A stretch of 64,000 bases of DNA from CAZBMJ01 sp964493205 (GTDB taxonomy: Bacteria; Myxococcota; UBA727; JABDBI01), in assembly GCA_964493205.1 (NCBI GenBank), contig CAZBMJ010000002.1, positions 62,001 through 126,000 of the forward strand, read 5' to 3'. How positions within the stretch are numbered: the stretch's first letter is position 1; each line of letters starts with the position of its first letter. The notes under the pieces were generated by a model. The model saw nothing but the letters and a program-made list of their open reading frames with translations. It was not told the DNA's origin and ran no database searches. Shown one piece after another: positions 1 through 7,567 of this stretch. Position numbers and translations under genes: made by a program.

Positions 1-436
1 GACACCATTACCTAAATAATGATGCCTGCAAACCTCTAAATCTAATATTGTTGGGGGTGCTCACTTGCAGGTGTGAGTTAGTTTCAATATCAGTGAAATT
101 TATTGTTGTTATATTTGCTGTAAATAATCTTAACAGATTAAGTATCCATCCACCCCCTTGTTCTTATATACCTAATAACTTGCGTTCTTTAGGTGTTAAT
201 TTTGCAAGATATAAAACCTTTGTTTGCTCAAGATCAAGCAGCAAATGCTACTTGTGGTTTTAAACTTGAAACCAAAGATACTACTTTAGCACCTTCAGTC
301 AATTTATTAAAAAATTTGCCATTTAAAATCTGGTATAAGTTATTATAGTGAGACTACTACCATTCTCACTGCTGATTGTATACTACTTGTTATCTGTCGA
401 TTCCGTTCACCCCATATATTTTTATGTTTAATATAA
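1..436. other. Left-edge region without a convincing gene; possible structured RNA
   Basis: No ORF with an ATG and a recognisable product is seen. A GGGGGTG at 53-59 is complementary to CACCCCC at 151-157, and CTCAC/GTGAG at 60-77 can form a small hairpin, so the stretch could be part of a structured transcript. On the plus strand ACCTCTAAAT at 32-41 resembles the leader motif found before the minus-strand genes of this arm, but the only frame behind it opens with TTG and encodes a peptide of no recognisable type. The region lies just beyond the 3' end of the VWA gene at 437. Confidence 0.4.
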
Positions 437-2107
437 TTAAAGCTCTATCATATTAAGTACCTCTTGATCCATTGCTGCATCAAATAGTTCTTTTTGATTT
501 TTAGGTGCTGGTTTATCTTTAACTCCTGTTAAGAAACTAAGAACACTACCATCATAACCACCAAAATAGAATACTTTGTATTTTTCAGAATTATATGTTT
601 GAAATGGTCTGTTTGTATTACCATAGAATGTATTTCTAATATCCCAAAACACAAACGTTAAATTATCTCTATATTCTCTGCTAAATCCTGCAGCTTTAAG
701 AATTTCTCTAAAAGCTTTAATATTACTGTCATTATGCATTCCTGTTTTATCAAATTCTCCATCACTAATAACAACTAATCCATTAGGAAAGTCTTTCTCA
801 GCAACACCTTTACCTTTAATTTCAGCAAATAATCTAGCTACACTTAAAAAATTAGTATTAGCTGATGCTTGTCTAGTTTCTGTTTGCCAGTGTTCTGTAA
901 AAGTAGAACCTTTAATAGCTCTTAATATTGCATTTTGTGAAAAATCTATATAATGATTATGGAAGTAACCAGTAAGTAAATTAGCAAAATAAATACTAAG
1001 TGATTTAGCAACATGATAAGAAGATACTTTAGTTCCATAAGCCATACTATCCATGCTAGTCGAGGTATCCTTCAAAACAATAAAATTAACATCTCCCCTT
1101 GTCTTACCTGCTAATTCTAATAAACCTTGATATTGTTTATCAATAGTTGTTCGTTGATAAGGTGTCATAGTATGAGATATCTTACTAGCAAGCTCGTAAA
1201 CATAACCAGTAAACTTAGCTACAGGCTTAGATTCTATCCAAGCTGTATATTTAGATTCAAGTCCTTGGTTTTTTAAGTATTTAGAACTGACTAATAAAGA
1301 CAAAGCTCTACCATGAATTGTATCAAAATTAACTAAAGAATGTTTTCTCTGACTAATTAACTGTTGCCATTGATGTGCAGTACCACTAGATTTTAATTTA
1401 CGATACTTTTTGTAAGTAGATGAATCTAACTTATTACCAAATAAAAGAGAACATATCCATTTACTAATCATATTGTCTGCTTGAGACTCTAAAGTAGTAC
1501 ATGCATTATTACTCTTAATTTGAGGTAAATACTTTTTGACTAATTCACTAGTATTAGGATTTTCTAATCCTGCTAATAATAAATCACCAAATGCTGTCCA
1601 ATTAAGAACTCTGTTATCCCATCCATTATACTGAAGATCATAACTTAACATAGTTATAATGTCTTTCCATGAACCTACACTAATTATTAAATGAATGTTT
1701 TTCCAAAATATAGTAGGTTTATTAATTGCTATCCACATAAATCTAAATATACCTTCATGTTTAAGACCTAAACCTTTTTGTACATCTGATGTAGATTCAC
1801 CATTCCATAATTGTACTTTACGTGTAATTATTCTTGTATAAAGAGATAATTTAAACGTAAGTATAGGACTAATTGCCCATAGTATTGCCATTAAGTTAGC
1901 TATTAATTTATATTCTCTAGGTTCTTTATAATTTCCCAGATTAGCGAAATCTGTACAAAACTCATCATCTAAAGATGAAAAAGCTTTAGCACCATTTCCT
2001 GTTGTTGTTACTGCTGCTTTTTTTAATCCTTGTGTTAAGAAAGGATTAGAAGATGCAGATGTTTTTTTATTAATTTCAAATAACTGTTTTTGTTTTGCTG
2101 TAAACAT
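437..2107 (-). CDS. Ro/TROVE-like (or DUF2828-like) protein with C-terminal VWA domain
   Basis: 556 residues. The N-terminal two thirds look all-helical. From about residue 335 the C-terminal part has a von Willebrand A fold signature: the metal-site motif DTSTS (about 347-351) after a hydrophobic strand, and VVISDGEFD (about 445) as the later acidic strand. Helical repeats followed by a VWA domain is the architecture of Ro60/TROVE RNA-binding proteins and of DUF2828 proteins. Known Ro proteins bind small structured RNAs and work in RNA quality control; whether this one binds RNA is inference. The ATG lies just after a T-rich leader and a TTAATTAAT box. Several neighbouring intervals could encode RNAs. 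The VWA assignment is firm, the Ro assignment moderate. Confidence 0.7.
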   Translation of the reverse strand: MFTAKQKQLFEINKKTSASSNPFLTQGLKKAAVTTTGNGAKAFSSLDDEFCTDFANLGNYKEPREYKLIANLMAILWAISPILTFKLSLYTRIITRKVQLWNGESTSDVQKGLGLKHEGIFRFMWIAINKPTIFWKNIHLIISVGSWKDIITMLSYDLQYNGWDNRVLNWTAFGDLLLAGLENPNTSELVKKYLPQIKSNNACTTLESQADNMISKWICSLLFGNKLDSSTYKKYRKLKSSGTAHQWQQLISQRKHSLVNFDTIHGRALSLLVSSKYLKNQGLESKYTAWIESKPVAKFTGYVYELASKISHTMTPYQRTTIDKQYQGLLELAGKTRGDVNFIVLKDTSTSMDSMAYGTKVSSYHVAKSLSIYFANLLTGYFHNHYIDFSQNAILRAIKGSTFTEHWQTETRQASANTNFLSVARLFAEIKGKGVAEKDFPNGLVVISDGEFDKTGMHNDSNIKAFREILKAAGFSREYRDNLTFVFWDIRNTFYGNTNRPFQTYNSEKYKVFYFGGYDGSVLSFLTGVKDKPAPKNQKELFDAAMDQEVLNMIEL

Positions 2108-2133
2108 CTTGTTTGTTTTTTTTGTTAATTAAT

Positions 2134-2352
2134 TTACCACCACCATAGTGATTCTATTTCATAAAGTTTTATTTCTTTACCTTTATATTCACTTTTAATA
2201 GCATTTCTAATTATATTATTAATTATACCATAATAACTTTCTACGTTACTTCCTTCAAGACAATGCTCATTTGAATATCCTAAACTTATAAACCATTCTA
2301 TTATTTGCTTACCATGTTTGATAGATAAACATTTTATATAATTATCTTCCAT
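2134..2352 (-). CDS. Small protein of a WWW-ending paralogous family, copy 1
   Basis: 72 residues. An upstream TTG would give a longer frame, but the ATG at 2352 overlaps the stop of the upstream gene as TAATG, which argues for translational coupling and for this start. The body (GKQIIEWFISLGY, then YYGIINN) matches the proteins at 2352-2585 and 2940-3341 in the order G-x-x-I-I-x-x-hydrophobic-x-x-LG, YYG-x-IN, and an IKL-like segment, ending in three tryptophans before TAA. No known function is recognised. The shared ends and adjacency indicate tandem duplication. Confidence 0.65.
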   Translation of the reverse strand: MEDNYIKCLSIKHGKQIIEWFISLGYSNEHCLEGSNVESYYGIINNIIRNAIKSEYKGKEIKLYEIESLWWW

Positions 2353-2585
2353 TACCACCACCAATTTTTTTTATTATTTAAAATATCTTCTATTTTTATT
2401 TCTTTATAATCACTTGGTGCATAAAAATGATTTTGAATATACTTATTATAGAAATTCATATAATAAACCTTATTTTTATCTTTTCCTTTAGTGTTATATC
2501 GGTTACGTCCACCTAAATTACATAAATACTTTATTATATGTTCACCATAGTCTGGATTACCACGTATGAATACTTTATTTAGCAT
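2352..2585 (-). CDS. Small protein of a WWW-ending paralogous family, copy 2
   Basis: 77 residues starting at ATG, ending in Trp-Trp-Trp and the codon string TGGTGGTGGTAA shared with two neighbours. It is the most divergent copy: the central segment has GEHIIKYLCNLGGRN where copies 1 and 3 have G-K-x-I-x-x-hydrophobic-x-SLG, followed by a Tyr-rich stretch and an EIKIEDI segment near the end. Its start overlaps the end of the 34-residue frame at 2575-2679 by 11 bases. Function unknown. Confidence 0.6.
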   Translation of the reverse strand: MLNKVFIRGNPDYGEHIIKYLCNLGGRNRYNTKGKDKNKVYYMNFYNKYIQNHFYAPSDYKEIKIEDILNNKKNWWW

Positions 2586-2679
2586 AAGATAGATATGTTT
2601 TCATAATTCCATTTTTATCTTTTTCTGTTCTTAGAAATGCACTTACTATTATACCACCTTTAGTATAATCTTTAACCAT
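2575..2679 (-). CDS. 34-residue hypothetical; possible 3' fragment of a split gene
   Basis: A short frame starting MVKDYTKGG and ending LSYAK. It begins 13 bases after the stop of the 48-residue frame at 2693-2839 and is in a different reading frame. Read together, the two make one plausible small domain (FPSEKRIFINF, then VQIMVKDYTKGGIIVSAF), so this may be one gene broken by a frameshift, or two tiny genes. Codon usage resembles the neighbours. No function is recognised. Confidence 0.4.
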   Translation of the reverse strand: MVKDYTKGGIIVSAFLRTEKDKNGIMKTYLSYAK

Positions 2680-2692
2680 TATTTGTACTATA

Positions 2693-2839
2693 TTAATTTG
2701 ATTGAAAGTTAATAAATATCCTTTTTTCAGAAGGAAAATAAATAAATAATTTTTGAGCTACTCTTCTTGCTATTTTAACACTTCTTATTATTGCTAATTC
2801 TTTATTATCTGTTTTAGGACGTTGTAATTCTATTAACAT
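2693..2839 (-). CDS. 48-residue basic hypothetical; possible 5' fragment of a split gene
   Basis: Frame starting MLIELQRPKTDNKELAIIRS, rich in Lys and Arg in its middle (KIARRVAQK) and ending FINFQSN. It lies between the tRNA-His at 2860 and the 34-residue frame at 2575-2679. The break between the two short frames looks like a lesion in one small gene, because the second frame carries on with a similar strand-like pattern. A sequencing error, a real mutation and programmed frameshifting cannot be told apart here. Confidence 0.4.
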   Translation of the reverse strand: MLIELQRPKTDNKELAIIRSVKIARRVAQKLFIYFPSEKRIFINFQSN

Positions 2840-2859
2840 ATTTTAAATTTAAAGATAAG

Positions 2860-2934
2860 GGCAAGTAATGAGATTTGAACTCATGACCTCTTGAATCACA
2901 ATCAAGCACTCTAACCAACTGAGCTATACTTACC
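2860..2934 (-). tRNA. tRNA-His (GTG)
   Basis: On the minus strand a full cloverleaf can be drawn. Acceptor GTAAGTA pairs with TACTTGC with one G-T wobble. The D arm is GCTC/GAGT with an AGTTGGTTA loop, and the anticodon stem is CTTGA/TCAAG around the loop TTGTGAT, giving anticodon GTG. The T arm is ATGAG/CTCAT around TTCAAAT. An encoded G stands directly before the acceptor, opposite a C discriminator, which is the hallmark of histidine tRNAs. The 3' CCA is not encoded. It lies five bases from the stop of the gene at 2940-3341, so it is probably co-transcribed. Confidence 0.93.
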
Positions 2935-2939
2935 ATATA

Positions 2940-3341
2940 TTACCACCACCAAAATTGTTCTTCTGGTAATGTTATTATTTGTGCATTTGCATTTTTTATA
3001 TCATTTATATTATAAATATTAAACTCTCCATTTATTACTCCATAATATTTATAAATTGAATTCTTATATGCTATACCTTCAAAATGACTTTTATAAAATC
3101 CTAAAGATTTAAAATATTCTAATATTTTTTTACCTTGTTTTAAATTTAAACACTCTATTGCTATATTGTTCATTTTAAGATGTTTTTTATCTATAACTAT
3201 CCAATTCAAATCATCAATATCATGTAATGATGCTTCATATATAGTATTACTATTTTTATCTAGTATTTTATCTCCTAATTTTGTAGACTGATATTGTATT
3301 AGATATTCAACATCATCAATTATTATTCTATCTAAAATCAT
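2940..3341 (-). CDS. WWW-ending family protein, copy 3, with extra N-terminal domain
   Basis: 133 residues. The C-terminal 75 residues match copies 1 and 2 (CLNLKQGKKILEYFKSLGF, KYYGVINGEFNIYN, IITLPEEQF, then WWW). The first 58 residues form an additional strand-rich segment (IIIDDVEYLIQYQ, GDKILDKN, WIVIDKKHL). The same 12-base end, TGGTGGTGGTAA, closes all three genes. Directly downstream is tRNA-His and upstream is a methyltransferase-like gene. No function is recognised. Confidence 0.7.
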   Translation of the reverse strand: MILDRIIIDDVEYLIQYQSTKLGDKILDKNSNTIYEASLHDIDDLNWIVIDKKHLKMNNIAIECLNLKQGKKILEYFKSLGFYKSHFEGIAYKNSIYKYYGVINGEFNIYNINDIKNANAQIITLPEEQFWWW

Positions 3342-3346
3342 AATAT

Positions 3347-3880
3347 TTATTTTTTAAAAATAGAAATACCTATTCTAGTATCGTTAATAAATCCTAAATC
3401 TTTTAATATATTAGTATTACCTGACACACAATTAAAATAAAATATAGCTCCTTTTTTCATAGTTTTAGTTATATTCTTTATACCTTCTATCATTAATTCT
3501 GGATCTTCTATAGGATTATAAGAATATAATATATCAAAATCTTTAAAATCATATGTTAATAGATCTCCTTGTATCATATATTTTTTATATTGATTTGCTA
3601 GAAGTTGTATATATAATTCTGAATATTCTAAACCTTTATTTTGTTTACATCCTAATATATCCATTATAATAGGTATTGCAGGAAATCCACAACCTATATC
3701 TATAAATGATTTTTTAGATAAATTTTTATTATCTGCTATAATCTTTTTTAAAATAAGTTCTAATCTTGCAGTATAAGTAGGTATATATGGATAATAACTT
3801 TTATTATTATGTTTTATATTTCTTAATATATTAACTAAAGGATTATTTTGTAATTCACGCATTAAAATTTCTAGATTCAT
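3347..3880 (-). CDS. SAM-dependent methyltransferase-like protein
   Basis: 177 residues. FIDIGCGFPAIP (about residues 59-70) is a class I methyltransferase motif I (hydrophobic-D-x-G-x-G) that would bind S-adenosylmethionine. IQGDLLTYDFKDFDILYSYNP follows with the acidic and NP-containing positions seen in these enzymes, and GAIFYFNC is a typical later strand. The substrate cannot be told; it is too short to carry an obvious DNA target-recognition domain. The TTTAAGTTAA box lies just before the ATG. The stop is six bases from the start of the WWW-family copy 3, suggesting one operon down to the tRNA. Confidence 0.65.
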   Translation of the reverse strand: MNLEILMRELQNNPLVNILRNIKHNNKSYYPYIPTYTARLELILKKIIADNKNLSKKSFIDIGCGFPAIPIIMDILGCKQNKGLEYSELYIQLLANQYKKYMIQGDLLTYDFKDFDILYSYNPIEDPELMIEGIKNITKTMKKGAIFYFNCVSGNTNILKDLGFINDTRIGISIFKK

Positions 3881-3900
3881 TGATTTAATTTAAGTTAAAA

Positions 3901-3958
3901 ATATTAGTACAAGCTGCGTTTAGTCGCTATACATCGCCTTCTACGATAATACTAATAT
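3901..3958. repeat. Inverted repeat enclosing a small structured segment
   Basis: ATATTAGTA at 3901-3909 is perfectly complementary to TACTAATAT at 3950-3958, closing a 40-base loop that is richer in GC than its surroundings. It lies between two minus-strand genes and could be a terminator for the gene upstream, an mRNA processing structure, or a small RNA. There is no clear T-tract. Confidence 0.5.
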
Positions 3959-3963
3959 ATATG

Positions 3964-4647
3964 TTAAAGATTTTCTTTAATCCAGTTATCTATTTCTTCT
4001 TTAGTATAAAAAAGAGATATATCTAGTATATTATGAAGTAAATAAACAACTTCTTCTCTATTCCAACTATCCTTTAATTTTTTAATTTTTATAGTGTTAT
4101 CCTTATCTATTTTAATGTAATCTAATTCTGGAAAATATCCACCAATACCTTGATATTCTTCATACTCAACTAATACTTCAGTAATCTGATTACCTTTATT
4201 ATATTCTTCAATATACTTATTGATGAATGCTTCTGAAGGTTGAGGTAAAGAATAATAATGAATACCTTCAGCAGAAGCATTTCTATGTGATAATACTTCT
4301 ATTTTTAAACTACTATCAGTAGTAGCTATTACTTTTTTGTAATTATTACTATCGTGTGCAATATTTATTAAATGCGCTTGTTGATAGTTAGTGCATTGCT
4401 TTATAGTATTTGAATCTAAATAATGATAATAATCACCTTCATTAATCTTATCATCAGATAAAAAATAAAGATGTTGATAAGGTTTTACAGGTGCAAAATC
4501 ACCAAACTGTTGATGAAAATGATACATATCAACTAATCCTTTATCAACTAATGATAATGTATTTGTACTAGTTGTTGCAATCATTCCTATTACTGGTGCT
4601 TTTTCATTAGTAGGTAACATAACTACTTGTCTTTTAAACATACTCAT
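3964..4647 (-). CDS. Conserved phage hypothetical protein
   Basis: 227 residues, unnamed. Segments such as QHLYFLSDDKINEGDYYHY, KKVIATTDSSL, LPQPSEAFINKYIEEYNKG and EVLVEYEEY resemble a family I recall from many Bacteroidota phages and prophages with no assigned function; this is memory, not a search. The C-terminal third (KDSWNREEVVYLLHNIL, EIDNWIKENL) is helical and also occurs as a repeating element in that family. No transmembrane or signal segment is seen. The leader box TTTTAAGAGTTAATTAAT (read on the plus strand) stands 10 bases before the ATG, as for its neighbour. Confidence 0.6.
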   Translation of the reverse strand: MSMFKRQVVMLPTNEKAPVIGMIATTSTNTLSLVDKGLVDMYHFHQQFGDFAPVKPYQHLYFLSDDKINEGDYYHYLDSNTIKQCTNYQQAHLINIAHDSNNYKKVIATTDSSLKIEVLSHRNASAEGIHYYSLPQPSEAFINKYIEEYNKGNQITEVLVEYEEYQGIGGYFPELDYIKIDKDNTIKIKKLKDSWNREEVVYLLHNILDISLFYTKEEIDNWIKENL

Positions 4648-4676
4648 TGTATTTTGTTTTTAAGAGTTAATTAATA

Positions 4677-5414
4677 TTATTTTAATAATATATTTATCCA
4701 ATTATTAAAGTATTTTCTTAATTCTTTACTTCTTGGATGTATATCTTCATGATACAATGCAAAATCTTTTTCATTTTGTATTTTATCAGCATATAGCATT
4801 TGTCTTATTTTATCATTGGTAAAACCAACGAAATCTTCAATTTTATCTATAGATAAATAACTATTTGCTACTCTTCTATATTCCATTGCTAATAATAATG
4901 AAGAAGTAGATATACCTGTAAAATCCATATTATAATTTTTATTAAACGATTCATCTGATTGTAATATTGGATGCAAACAATAGGCATCTAATACTTCTTG
5001 GTCTACTTCTAATTCAACTAATATTGTTAAACCTTCATTAATATGATTAATTAAAGGTACTTGTGATCTTTTTGCAATTTGATTTCCGTAATATTTACTA
5101 ATTAATAAATAAGCAAAAGAAGGTTTCACAACAATATAATCAATGTTTTTATTTTTTAAATAATCTACAATATTACATTCTTCCATAGTCATTATTTTAA
5201 GATTATACTTATTAACTATTTTAGAATATAAATTACTACCTCTACAGTCATTTAATAGATATATAGAACTATAACCATTATTATAATTAGTAATAATTGC
5301 TTTATCTTCAAAAATAAATTCTAAAACAGGATATAAGCTTATACTAAGTATTTGATTATATCTTTGTTGTAAATATATTCTAGCTTCTTCTATTGTATTA
5401 GCATTAAAATTCAC
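4677..5414 (-). CDS. Conserved phage hypothetical, possibly HD-type hydrolase
   Basis: 245 residues. The start is GTG at 5414, chosen because the leader box at 5424-5440 lies at the same distance as at neighbouring genes and no ATG is nearby. The C-terminal half reads AYCLHPILQSDESF, LLLAMEYRRVANSYLS, then RQMLYADKIQNEKDFALYH and HPRSKELRKYFNNWI. The ordered His/Asp/His pattern and helical content resemble HD-domain metal-dependent hydrolases, but the classic HD doublet is not obvious, so the activity is a guess. The N-terminal half contains a phosphoribosyl- or nucleotide-fold-like strand pattern (IDYIVVKPSFAYLLIS). Confidence 0.5.
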   Translation of the reverse strand: MNFNANTIEEARIYLQQRYNQILSISLYPVLEFIFEDKAIITNYNNGYSSIYLLNDCRGSNLYSKIVNKYNLKIMTMEECNIVDYLKNKNIDYIVVKPSFAYLLISKYYGNQIAKRSQVPLINHINEGLTILVELEVDQEVLDAYCLHPILQSDESFNKNYNMDFTGISTSSLLLAMEYRRVANSYLSIDKIEDFVGFTNDKIRQMLYADKIQNEKDFALYHEDIHPRSKELRKYFNNWINILLK

Positions 5415-6572
5415 AATATTTAATTTAAGAGTTAATTAATAAAATTATCACTAAGTAATCACACTTAGTCGCACAATGTTGTTATTTATCATCAGAGGTC
5501 ACTGCAACAATAAACTATAATTATTTATTCCGCAAGATTGCTAAAGCAACCAACTACTTGCTTTGTTTTAGATAATTAATTGATTAATTCACTTATTATA
5601 GTTCCGCTTTAATCAAATATAACAACTACTACAATCATGTTACCATAATTGAGGCATATAATACGTATTATCATTATACTTACAAATCAGTTACAATATT
5701 TAGATGTCGTGTCTAAAAGCAATTGTTATACTATTGCTGATTTATATTATATGCTGCCAAACTACATACTTTACTTAGATTATATACTTACTCTTCATAT
5801 TACTACTACTTCCGAGTGTATTTTCAAGTATGCTTTACAATTCTCTACCAATTATAGGATAGGTGCGTACACTACTACTAGCACGATTAATGATGTTATT
5901 CCTACATTACATCAGCTGTTAATTGGTATGATATGTTACTAAAACCTTTTGATTGGTGTATTTCAATATTAACAAAATTGTTAATACTCTATACTCACAT
6001 AGTATAGTTCCCTGTCCTAAATGCACGATGGCTAGATATAATCAAAAGTAACCAGCTTTGTTTGGTTTTAACTATAATGAGGAATCCCACCTCTTTCACG
6101 CATACCACAATTAAGTGAGGAAGTGTTGCCGTTCATAAACTAGCTTAATTAGTATCTTAAAATACAAGCGTGTTCAACCTTAATAACTTTGTTATAGTCC
6201 ATATTATCTAGCAAGGATAATTGACGTTACCTTGTATTTACATCATTAGTCAAACTCAGATGCAAATGGATTTCTATAACAACATAAGTCCCCTCTTTAA
6301 ACCATTAGGTACTTGTATATAACTTAAGTGATAGGATTTATACCCATATGCTGTCCAGGAATGTAATGTTTTAATATATATAATTAAACCATTCCAGGAC
6401 TTCTACATCTAGCTATTACTTTACGCAATATTGCTCTGTAAAAAGTCGGAATTGATTTAATTATCTTAACTGTTTTATTTGTATAAACATATTTAAAAAA
6501 AATTGTAATTTCTTTAATATATTCATAAGCTTCAACATACATAAGATAATATGGATACATAAATAAACTAGT
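5415..6572. other. 1.16-kb region without a supported gene; several hairpins
   Basis: No frame here looks like a protein gene. A 97-residue plus-strand frame at 5649-5942 has skewed, Tyr/Ile/Thr-rich composition and no leader. Visible structures are CTAAGT/ACTTAG at 5451-5468, a long imperfect stem at 6353-6400, and several stretches with more G+C than the coding sequence around them. The interval could hold one or more small RNAs or a packaging or replication site. Minus-strand genes flank it on both sides. Confidence 0.5.
6353..6400. ncRNA. Long stem-loop, candidate small RNA or terminator
   Basis: GTCCAGGAATG at 6353-6363 pairs with CATTCCAGGAC at 6390-6400 with a single central A-A mismatch. 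An inner ATTAAA/TTTAAT pairing leaves a short AT loop. It lies about 170 bases beyond the 3' end of the gene at 6573-6947, inside a gene-free interval. The A-A bulge in an otherwise perfect 11-bp stem makes it look like a conserved RNA element rather than a simple terminator; no T-run follows. Confidence 0.4.
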
Positions 6573-6947
6573 TTATTTTAGTTGTTGATAAAATAACTTA
6601 ACAGATTGTATAGGTAAATCAGGTTTTTTCTTAGAAAACTGCCAATGGTCATCATCTTCTCTAAAATAGTATAAGGGTTTTTTCGCATTACTACCATTAT
6701 CTCTTCTAAAAGCTTTGCATAATATTTTACCTAATTTTTCTGTACTTGTATTACTAAATACTGCAACTCTACCTTCTCTTAAATCTTTTATAGTGTAAAT
6801 ACCAATATATTGTACAACATGAGAGTTAAAGTCATTTCTAACAAGATTAGTAAATTCTACAATATTTAAATTATTAATTTGTTTTCCACTATTTACACCA
6901 GCATTATAAAACTTAAAACAAAGTTTCTTTATACTATTTATCTTCAT
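6573..6947 (-). CDS. Hypothetical protein, 124 residues
   Basis: A basic protein (KINSIKKLCFKFYNAGVNSG at the start, then VQYIGIYTIKDLREGRVAVF, YYFREDDDHWQFSKKKPDLP). No signal peptide, membrane segment or known domain motif is recognised. The leader ATTTAAAGGTTAAG (plus-strand reading, 6957-6970) sits about ten bases before the ATG, as for most genes of this arm, supporting both the gene and its start. The gene-free interval lies downstream. Confidence 0.55.
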   Translation of the reverse strand: MKINSIKKLCFKFYNAGVNSGKQINNLNIVEFTNLVRNDFNSHVVQYIGIYTIKDLREGRVAVFSNTSTEKLGKILCKAFRRDNGSNAKKPLYYFREDDDHWQFSKKKPDLPIQSVKLFYQQLK

Positions 6948-6980
6948 AACTTATAATTTAAAGGTTAAGAAAAAAGAAAA

Positions 6981-7025
6981 CAGCAACTATTAATAAATAC
7001 TAATTAGGTATAATCAATAGTGCTG
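6981..7025 (-). terminator. Intrinsic terminator of the 7037-7549 gene
   Basis: Read on the minus strand, CAGCACTATTG pairs with TAATAGTTGCTG with a one-base bulge, and the stem is followed by TTTTCTTTTTT. It begins 12 bases past the stop codon. Confidence 0.65.
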
Positions 7026-7036
7026 CCTTCCTCAAT

Positions 7037-7549
7037 TTAATCTTGACCATATAATCCATACCATGTTAAGGTATGGTTTCCACAAGGTAGGTTCATTGTA
7101 TCTTTTTGATAAAAAGTACCTAACTGTAACTCTATATCCTTTTCAGCATCTATAGCCCAATCAGGACCATAGTACTGTAATATTACTTCACCTATTGGAT
7201 CTGTAATTTTACACTGAGAATCAATTGTAGGATAAATACTAACCGTAAGATATCCAGTTTCAATTAACCAATCAAGATGATTCTTGAGGTGCTCCATTGA
7301 GGTATTTTCTGCGCTAATATCTTCAAGAGTATTAAGCATATCTATATATGATTTACACTTTTTAGTATAGTGACCACTCTCACTTGTTATTTCAAGTGTT
7401 TTAGGATCACCATAGTAAATATCAGATATAGTATACATTGATAATGTATGATTTTTTTGTTTTATAAGATCCATATGAGTACTTAATACAAACAAGGATG
7501 CAATCAGTAGTATTGTACTGATAGAAAGATTAATGTAAGAATGGTTCAT
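7037..7549 (-). CDS. Membrane-anchored hypothetical protein
   Basis: 170 residues. One hydrophobic segment near the N-terminus (INLSISTILLIASLFVLSTH, about residues 6-25) should act as a signal anchor, leaving a mostly polar domain outside or in the periplasm. That domain has four Cys (KKCKSYI, SQCKITD, LPCGNHT) that could pair or bind metal. The protein ends in HTLTWYGLYGQD. No family is recognised. The leader TTTTAGAGGTTA lies 9 bases before the ATG, and a terminator follows the stop. Confidence 0.55.
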   Translation of the reverse strand: MNHSYINLSISTILLIASLFVLSTHMDLIKQKNHTLSMYTISDIYYGDPKTLEITSESGHYTKKCKSYIDMLNTLEDISAENTSMEHLKNHLDWLIETGYLTVSIYPTIDSQCKITDPIGEVILQYYGPDWAIDAEKDIELQLGTFYQKDTMNLPCGNHTLTWYGLYGQD

Positions 7550-7567
7550 TTTTTTTGTTTTTAGAGG

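Noticed and set aside
48..263. 71-residue plus-strand frame at the left edge
   Set aside because: It opens with TTG only, has odd composition and crosses the G/C inverted repeat; no product is recognisable.
2353..2364. TTG start extending WWW copy 1
   Set aside because: The ATG at 2352 overlaps the upstream stop as TAATG, the usual coupling in this window.
5649..5942. 97-residue plus-strand frame in the gene-free stretch
   Set aside because: It is Tyr/Ile/Thr-rich, without leader motif or promoter, on the strand opposite its neighbours.
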